Assembly: GCF_027409185.1 (NCBI RefSeq) | Contig: NC_084466.1 | Coordinates: 73,576,501 to 73,640,500, forward strand | DNA length: 64,000 nucleotides | Direction: 5' to 3' | Source: Cynocephalus volans | Lineage: Eukaryota > Chordata > Mammalia > Dermoptera > Cynocephalidae | Part shown: piece after piece, positions 57,053-64,000 of the stretch | How positions within the stretch are numbered: the stretch's first letter is position 1 | Layout: every line of letters starts with the position of its first letter | Made by a program: the position numbers and the translations under genes | The notes under the pieces: model-generated | Databases searched by the model: none | Seen by the model: the letters and a program-made list of their open reading frames with translations, nothing else | Told to the model about the DNA's origin: nothing

Positions 57053-57871
57053 GTGTGATATTGTGAAATATGTATTTGGTCTTCTTCGCCATCTCCCGGC
57101 ATAAACTCCTAAAACCCTTTGAATCTCCAAAGTGATAAGTGTGTTCTTATATGCTAATGAGTTGGCTGAAGGCTGGCAACCCCTAGGTAGCTTCAAGAAG
57201 GGGACTGGTTGCTAAGGGAGCCAGCTTTGTGATTAGAGGGTTGAGACTTTAAGCCCACCCCTAACCTCAAGGGGGGGGGAGAGGGGCTGAAGGCTAAGTT
57301 GGTCACCAGTGGCAGTAACTTAGTCAATCATGCCTATGTAATGAAGTCTCCATAAAGACTCAAGAGGCCAGGGTTTGGAGAGCTTCCTGAAAGCTGACAT
57401 GTGGAGGTTCCTGGAGGGTGATGCACCTGGGGAGGGCATGGAAGCTCTGCACCCCTTCCTCATACCTCGTCCTATGCATCTCTTCAGCTGTGTCCTTTGT
57501 AATATCCTTTATAATAAACTGGTAAGTGTGAGTATGTGTTTCCCTGAGTTCTGTGAGCTGCTCTAGCAAATCAGTTGAACCTGAGGAGGGGTTTGTGGGA
57601 ACCTTCAATTTATAGGTGGTTGGACAGAAGTTCCAAAGGCCTGGACTTGGGATTATCATCTGAAGTGGGGGCAGTCCTGGTGACTGAGCCCTACACTTGT
57701 GGGATCTGACACTATCTCCAGATAGATAATGTCAGAACAGATATGAATCAGAGGACACCCAGCTAGTGTCCACTGCAGAACTGGTTGCTTCCTTGCTGGT
57801 GGGGAGAAATCTCCACACTTTTGGTCCCAGGTGTCTTTTGTGTTGATTGTGGCTGAGAAAGAGTACAGAAA
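57053..57871 (+). mobile_element. ERV-type solo LTR (family not named)
   Basis: Starts TGTGATATTGTGAAATATGT and contains text recalled from an ancient mammalian LTR: 'gggagccagctttgtgatta', 'aatcatgcctatgtaatgaa', 'ctttataataaactggtaag', 'gagttctgtgagctgctcta', 'gggcagtcctggtgactgag'. AATAAA at about 57512 would be its polyadenylation signal. About 820 bp, plus strand, without internal sequence. Confidence 0.7.
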
Positions 57872-58644
57872 AAGCACTTTGGTTTGTTTATCCCTACGTA
57901 CTCTTAGGCTGACAATTGGATCACATATTATTGACCCTGCATCAGAGAGGACATGCAGAAAAGGGGTGACATATCTCTATCACACATATGTATACACACA
58001 CATATGTACATGCACTTAAAAGTCCCAGGGAAAGCCTCCTCTCTAGGAGAGAAGATTGTTGATCATTTCACAGAAAAAAACAAGAAGAACCAGGCTTTCT
58101 ATGGGCTCCACATCTTTATTTATAAACCCGTCTTCCAACCTCTCTGAACAACACAAATTCATCTTGAGTTATACAATCTGTTACCTTGGCAAGCTTGTAA
58201 TGACAAATCCTATTTTACCTCTTTAAATGTTGCTCCTAATCACTCTACTGAAGGTTGAGAGCAAGAACCGAACTGATGCAGTAGGGGAGGGGTGGGAGTG
58301 TGCTTACAGATTTGATTTAATTTGATTTTTAAAGTAGTTTTGCTGTTGTGAGTCTTTTAAAATTATTATTATTATTTGGGTTTTTGTTTGTTTTTATTTT
58401 TCTGCTGTCCAGAAGTCCTCATGTCTATTCCAGAGGGGAAAAAATATAAAGTCATTCCTAAGGACAGAATCATACTCAGCTTGTCCTGTTGTATGACAAA
58501 TTTGTCCTTCTAAAATCACCTCACCCATGTCCTTTTTTTTTAACTCAATAACCAAAATAGCACAAGATAAATCAAAGAGCAAAAGTGGTAACATAGATGC
58601 CTCTGTAATCTTGTATAGCTTTCACACAACTTTTAATTGAAAGT

Positions 58645-58735
58645 ATGTGAATATATATGTATACATATATACACACACACAACACACACACACATATATT
58701 ACATAAGTGCATATATAATATATGTATATACTGAG
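58645..58735. repeat. TA/CA microsatellite
   Basis: Mixed (TA)n and (CA)n tracts around 'acacacacacaacacacac'. Confidence 0.9.
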
Positions 58736-58799
58736 AGAATGCTAATAAAGCTCTAAAATAGCAGAGTTTCTCTAGTCCAGTTTTTGTACTACATAATAA

Positions 58800-60262
58800 C
58801 ACCCAACCCACTGCCAGGCTTCAAATGGCAGCAGAGGCAAATTTTTCACTAATTATACATTTTAGAGCAGCAGTGCTGTGCTGGTCTTATGGTGTTTCCG
58901 GACATTCTTGATATATAAATAGTTAAATGTCTGATTTAAGTGAAGCTTATGGAATAAAAAGAAGCAGCAGCAGCCTTCTGACCCTTATTCCCAGTCCTCA
59001 ACTCTCTCAACATTTTTAAAATTAAATTAAAATTCTTACTTGCAAGAGGCAGTAGTTTGCTTTATTTTGTTTTTAGGGGCAGCTTGATTTCTCCCACATT
59101 CCATGTCTGTGCCTCGTTTCGTGGCACCCCACCCCCACCCCCAGGCCACAGGATGACCACAGGATGGCAGCTCCTGGGACCACTGAAGTTCTCAGCAGCT
59201 ACACATCCTGAGAGTCTACAATTTAAAAAATAAACCCACATCCTGGAATTCTAATGCAAAGTATTATGTTGACATACAGCAATTATTTATCAGAGACGTA
59301 ACATTCGTGGCATATGTAATAACATCTATGCTAGCAAATTTAGTCTCTAAGTTTCACAGCTTAACGTGAGCGAACAAACACTTGACATCTCGAAGCCTTA
59401 ATATAATTCTGCATGAAAATTATAAAGACTATGAAACTGAGTGAAGGAGTGTACATGACTGCCAGGAAGTTATTACTGTATAAAATGCAAATACATAAAT
59501 ATTAATTCCCACTGATGGTAATTTTAGACATAAAATAAAAACATCTCGGTGTCTCTTCTGGTGCTTCTCTTAGTAATAGTAGCAGCAATTGTCACAAAGA
59601 GTTGCACAACCCTGGAGCATCGTGACTGCCATATAAGCAGAAAAAGAAGCCCAGGAGCAGAAATACATTACAAACCGCATCATAACACATACTTGTCTTG
59701 CTGTTTAAAGTTAAACTCCTCCAAAAGTTTTCCAAATGACGTCCTCACCAATAAAATGTCATTTTCATTGGTTAAAGTGACATTAAAGAAAACAATTTTG
59801 CATATTTTTATTCCCAGTTTTAGAAATGTTGTACATTAAATCTAAATTGACTCTCTCTCCTTTTTTAAAATTTGGTATCTCCAATTTGTCTTTTAAATAT
59901 GGAAAATATCTTCTAAATAGTTCAAACTTAATTTTGCCAGTTTCTGGGGCTCGATTGGTTTCAAAAGAGGAATGAAGTGCAAACTGCATCGCCAAGAGGA
60001 TGCCACAAGTAAGTCCACTGCATCCAACCAGGTGGACCGATCGGATCCAGCCTGAAGAAGCCAGCCCCAGAGCCCTCAACTGGTTTGTGTGAAATTCACA
60101 AGTGAAAAGCATCATGAACAGAAAAGAAATCAGAGACAAAGGAGAAGGGGAAACAGGTCTAAACCAAAGGGGTCACTTTTTTGACAAGGCAACACTCCAT
60201 GTGACAGCTCCCATATAGGAAAACCTAAGCTGCTGCTGCATTCAAAGATTCTTCCCTTTTCT
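58800..60262 (-). other. SERTM1: Likely SERTM1 3'UTR (limit uncertain)
   Basis: Sequence directly downstream of the SERTM1 stop on the minus strand, with no recognised repeat down to about 58.8 kb. Minus-strand AATAAA hexamers (TTTATT on plus) occur near 59808 and 59060, and further ones near 58396 and 58114. I cannot tell which is used. Terminal exons with the whole CDS and a long 3'UTR are expected for this gene, but the exact end is inference. Confidence 0.5.
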
Positions 60263-60586
60263 TCATGATGAAAGGTTTGAAAAAGTGGATCTTTGAGAGG
60301 AAATACTACAGACTTCCAAATTGGTGAAAGAACTTCCAGCGTCGCTTGGATACTCTGGGTAGGAGGAACTGGAGGAGATGATATTTTTGAGCCTTTGGAG
60401 GGCAATGATTAAAAGCAGAAGCAGAAACGCCAAAAGGCTGAGGAATATGGACACATAGATGTAGACATTTGACAGGTGGCCTGAGGACGGGTCCACTGAT
60501 GTGGACAGTGATGTGGGAAACAGCTCAAGGAAAGTTCCATTCTCCACACTTCCTGAAAATCCAGATGAAGGGTCGGGTTCAGACAT
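60263..60586 (-). CDS. SERTM1: SERTM1, serine-rich and transmembrane domain protein 1
   Basis: An uninterrupted 107-codon ORF begins with ATG at 60586-60584 and ends with TGA at 60265-60263. I recognise the protein as SERTM1, from the MSEPD start, the SVDPSSGHLSN segment and the SISSQRSTFSNLSS end; the family length is also about 107. Residues about 41-63 ([19 protein letters not shown] and on) form one strongly hydrophobic membrane span, followed by basic QRLK, which suggests the C-terminus is cytosolic. N16-G-T is a possible glycosylation sequon in the N-terminal part. The tail is Ser-rich (SSSSS at 71-75). The start has A at -3 and no competing in-frame extension. The whole CDS lies in one exon whose acceptor is at 60770-60773. 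Its molecular function is poorly known. The ORF and protein are intact, so the gene is probably functional. Confidence 0.97.
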   Translation of the reverse strand: MSEPDPSSGFSGSVENGTFLELFPTSLSTSVDPSSGHLSNVYIYVSIFLSLLAFLLLLLIIALQRLKNIISSSSSYPEYPSDAGSSFTNLEVCSISSQRSTFSNLSS

Positions 60587-60769
60587 CTTTATGAAGGATG
60601 AAGGAATGAACGAGTATATTAAAAGTCAAAGTTTCACACAGGGGTTAAAACGGACAGAACTGACATTTTTTTCATGATAGTGTCAGCAGAGATTGCACGT
60701 TGTTAAATCGGCACAACAAAACTTCTTGGATTTCAAACAAGGCAGTAAGGGATCAGGTGTCCATTGAGA
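60587..60769 (-). other. SERTM1: SERTM1 5'UTR part of coding exon
   Basis: Minus-strand sequence between the inferred 3' splice site and the ATG. It contains no other long ORF; an out-of-frame ATG context occurs at about 60678. Exon 1 is not seen in the window and presumably lies beyond 64000. Confidence 0.7.
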
Positions 60770-60785
60770 CTGCAAAAAAAAAAAA

Positions 60786-60821
<36 letters not shown>

Positions 60822-60826
60822 AAAAA
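60770..60826 (-). repeat. SERTM1: SERTM1 3' splice site with (TTTC)n tract
   Basis: On the minus strand, TTTCTTTC repeats (GAAA on plus, about 60788-60820) run into a T run and GCAG at 60773-60770, the acceptor before the exon. The polypyrimidine tract is therefore a simple-sequence repeat of about 50 nt. Confidence 0.8.
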
Positions 60827-61534
60827 GCAACTCAGTGCATTCTTCAGAAAATATTACATTTAAATCTCAATTTTAGTTTTTATTTCAGTAAGACTTAGCT
60901 ATAAAACCCACCAGGGAGGGGAAAAAAATGAAATAACTACCCCAGGAATAAGCAATGTTTATGTCTTTATATTACAAGTGATGATATAAAAATGAACTTT
61001 TATTTTCTCTCATGGTACCCTTATTGCCAGGTTTCTCTAAGGAACTAAAGATAAAATAAAAAGGAAAATACGTTTCTGATGTGCTCCATCTGCTGCGATT
61101 TCAACCGACGCTCCAAGTAGGTGCTCTGAGGTTAGAATCTAAAAAGTTAGCTCCAAACTGACTTCCTCCAGAAAATTAATTCCGCACATTTTCCAGCCCA
61201 ACAGCTTAATTCCTAACTGGTATTTCCCTCCTGCACACTTTGGAGACTCTCTGCCCATCTAAGTCTGCTTTTTGTTGAATGTGTTATAATATGTTGGTTT
61301 GTTTTTAAAAATTTTATCTCCTTGAGATCAGAGGCCATTTCTACATATTTCTCTTCTTTAAATGTTCAAGGGGTCTTCAAAACGTTAATGGAAGGATTCA
61401 GATTATCTTTTAATTCAATTTTCCACGAACTTTGTAAAGTACCCTCATACCTAGGTACTTTATTTTACATACTTTAGGCATTGAATAAAAAAAACTTTAA
61501 CTTGGAAGAACAAAGAACAAAGATTCCCTCTAAA

Positions 61535-61745
61535 TGGTAGCAAGTTCTAGGTTTGCTGTCAAGAGACTGAGGTTTGAGTCCTGAATTCCCCATTACCTTT
61601 GCGAAGCTGGGCAAATTACCTACATTTTCTGATCTTCAGTTTTCCTGTCTGTACAATGGTACGGCCCATGCCCCCTCTCCTCATTGTGTTATGCACAGAC
61701 CAAGTTAATAGACATGAAAACACTCTGTGAATTGTAAAGGGTTGG
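61535..61745 (-). mobile_element. MIR SINE, minus strand
   Basis: 'gagactgaggtttgagtcct', 'gctgggcaaattacctacat' and 'tgatcttcagttttcctgtc' are antisense MIR. Confidence 0.85.
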
Positions 61746-62084
61746 ACAAAAATGAGTTGTGCACGTGTGTGTTTTAAGGGGTGCGGAGGCTGAATGATTT
61801 CCTCTTGGCCAGATGCAAAGAGATGCTCTTCACTGTGTTCAGGCTGTGAGGGAAGCAGCCTGAGAGAGAAGGACCCCTCCCGGTAGATAACTTTCTGCAA
61901 ATCCAGAAACGATGCTCTTCCTAGCTCTTTATGGCATGAGACAATTTTGTTGTGAATTTGTAAACCTTGCTTCCAGTGTGGTGCAATGCTAATGGAAGCC
62001 ATCTCTTCTGCCCCCAGCTTTCCCTTCCAAAACTCTGCCCTGCATTTTACCTTGACAACTTGCCTTTTCCTTCTCTTCTCAAGA

Positions 62085-62345
62085 TCTAATTAAGCAGCTA
62101 ATTCTTTGCGTGGCTGACATTTGCTGCTGTGGCCAGAGCTGAGTGGCACTAATGATCCCTGGGAAGGAGGGGGCCCTTCAGAGAGGGCTGCCCCTAGCGG
62201 GTGTCACATAGACTAATGAGTCTTAGTGAGTTCCTCTGAGTAGGCCAGGGACAACATCTTAGTAGTTCCTAAAATAATTTGACTCCTACTCCTCATTATG
62301 CTTTGCCTAGTGATTTTAATTCTATTAGAGTGCTGCAGGCTGCTA
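62085..62345. promoter_or_regulatory. Candidate intronic regulatory element
   Basis: A repeat-free patch with several TAAT-core motifs (TAATTAAG, GCTAATTC, CTAATGAT, CTAATGAG, TAATTTG) typical of homeodomain sites, beside a GC-rich segment. Conservation cannot be judged here, so this is only a candidate. Confidence 0.3.
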
Positions 62346-62754
62346 ACAATGCTTGGAAAAAAAAAAAAACAGAATCACAGTGGGACTGCAAATGTGTTAC
62401 ACTGATTTGGCAATACCTAGCCTCTTACAGCACGTAAATGTTCCAAGCATTCATCTGTAGGGAATACAGCAAAGAGTCTCAGAGGCAGCACGGTGCATAG
62501 AAAAGAATACTAGGACAGAGAAATCTCCTAGCCTGAGTTGGAAAAAATACGCAAAATGTTCTGGTACCATCTCCTAGGTGTAGCTGAGAAAATGGAGAAA
62601 CAGAGAAAGTAATTGGTTTGACAAAAGTAACATATCTAATTAGAAGATAAGCCAGGAGTTTAGGCTGCTGCCCTCCCTTACCCTTACACCATCTGGTCTC
62701 AATTTTCCTGTCATTTTGGTAGTAAGCATTTTATACCACCTCTTTTCTAGCATG

Positions 62755-62945
62755 GGCAAAGAAGTAAGGACCATGCATCTTGTGCATTCCTCACAACTAC
62801 TTTGTAGGGCAGGTAGAGCATGAATTAGTCCTGGTTTTGCAGATGAGAAAACTGAGGTGCAAAGACGTTGGGATTTACTCAGAGTACACAGCTAGACAGT
62901 GACAGACAAGTGACTACAACCAGACCAGAACTGTGTTCTTTGTTT
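62755..62945 (+). mobile_element. MIR SINE, plus strand
   Basis: 'ttttgcagatgagaaaactg' and 'actcagagtacacagctaga' match sense MIR. Confidence 0.85.
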
Positions 62946-64000
62946 CCTCAACTGGGGTAGGAAGAGAAAACTTACCAGACTTGGGTAGTTGGTTCCCCTC
63001 TGCCGCTTACTTTGGGCAAGCCTGCAGTTCAGTCTCGATAGTTCAGTTTTCTCTCTGCACAGCAATGCTACTTACCTTTCCTACCTCTACGGGAGGGCCT
63101 GAGTTAAGATGTGATAATGTTTCCATAATCATACTTAGAAAATAATAAAAAAGCCATCTCAAGTAAAGTACCAGTAGACATACAGGTCCTTCTGAGTGCC
63201 TAGAAAGATCAGAGGAACTTCAAGGTCTCTGCTAGTCCTACAGTTCTGACATGTGCAGTCATAGATTCAACTGGGATTGGCTAATTTTTCTAAAGCCGCC
63301 TTCTCTGCTATCCAAATCTTATCATTTTCTAGGGGTGAGTCTGGAGGCACAGACAATGTCACTGTGGTATGAGCAATTCAGTGGCAGGGCTCACAACTGG
63401 CTACCAGACCACTTGTTACAACAAGGGTATCTCTTTACAGGGTAAAGATTCCAGGAGTACTTTTTCATTTCCTGAAGATTGTCTTCTTTCAGACCAAAAG
63501 CCCATGGCCAATCTCAACTATCTATGGAATAGTTTCCAGGAAATGATGCTAGGAAGATTTAGGTAAAACATCTGATCTAAGAGGCCTTGGAAGAACGATG
63601 GAAAATAAATAAATGAAACAATGTCTTCTTATTTGACATTTCACAACTAAATATCTTCTCCTTTAAATAGCCACCCCCCACCCCAAATATTACAGGTTTA
63701 ATATCATTTCCAGAGTACTTCTTCATTTAAAATGACAACATACAAATTTCACTTCACTATCTACCCTGAAACAATACAATACATGCACTGTTGAGATAAT
63801 TTTAATTTGGCAACATTAATTCTCATTTCTTCAGTGAAGTTTAAAAACTCGGTATGTCTTCTTTCTCCCTGGTGAATGTTTTATTTGACAGTAAACATAC
63901 AATGCTCAAGATGGACCAAATTGTACGTGTTTAGGCATTGTGACAGTGAGGAATGAGGCTGGAGGAGGCACTGTGGAAATGAAATCAAATGAGTGTGTTT

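Larger units (their letters stand above)
60827..64000 (-). other. SERTM1: SERTM1 upstream intron (partial)
   Basis: Between the acceptor and the window edge I find no exon with SERTM1-like sequence, so this is probably intron on the minus strand. It holds two MIRs (61535-61745 and 62755-62945), an A run near 62359-62370 and a candidate conserved element (62085-62345). No other gene is apparent. Confidence 0.6.

Noticed and set aside
59783-60139. 118-codon minus-strand ORF next to SERTM1
   Set aside because: Lies in the putative 3'UTR of SERTM1, out of any conserved frame; no domain.
62186-62206. Possible second CTCF site (ccctagcggg, minus strand)
   Set aside because: One base too short in the G-rich core compared with the CTCF motif.

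Overview
This is nuclear DNA from a placental mammal. It is AT-rich, has no operon-like gene spacing, and consists mostly of interspersed repeats of many ages (L2, MIR, L1, MaLR LTRs, hAT and Tigger DNA transposons). One gene stands out: on the minus strand at 60263-60586 lies an intact 107-codon ORF that I recognise as SERTM1 (serine-rich, single-pass membrane protein; human chromosome 13q13). Two young SINEs with perfect target-site duplications are built from tRNA-Ile-like units, one of them a clear dimer. That design fits the CYN SINEs of colugos (Dermoptera), my preferred host. tRNA-Ile-derived SINEs are also known from some yinpterochiropteran bats, so the species call is tentative.

Layout. 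1-20000: an old minus-strand L1 carrying a long TA/CA microsatellite; a 1.5 kb L1-derived element with 5'UTR-like and 3'UTR sequence but almost no ORF, bounded by a 12-bp duplication (3095-4645); an ERVL-like pol remnant; a 5'-truncated L1; L2, MER5A and MaLR pieces; a very old L1; and a TCEAL4-like processed pseudogene (18780-19618). 20000-45000: a minus-strand GAPDH processed pseudogene, a CTCF-like motif, MaLR LTRs, an L1 nested in a hAT element, an inverted pair of SINE heads, a CpG-rich islet at about 30.84-30.97 kb, a young SINE, and repeated L2 blocks. 45000-57000: a fairly young L1 with a twin-priming inversion, nested inside an L2; a dimeric SINE; a Tigger MITE; MIRs; and L2s. 57000-64000: an ERV-type LTR, then the SERTM1 terminal exon (minus strand) and its upstream intron, which runs off the window.

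The window is therefore best read as the 3' end of SERTM1 plus about 57 kb of gene-poor sequence downstream of it. Only SERTM1 looks like a functional protein gene. The other coding-like stretches are retrotransposon ORFs, two retropseudogenes, or chance ORFs. Repeat families were named by memory of their consensus sequences, without a search; boundaries are approximate except where duplications fix them.
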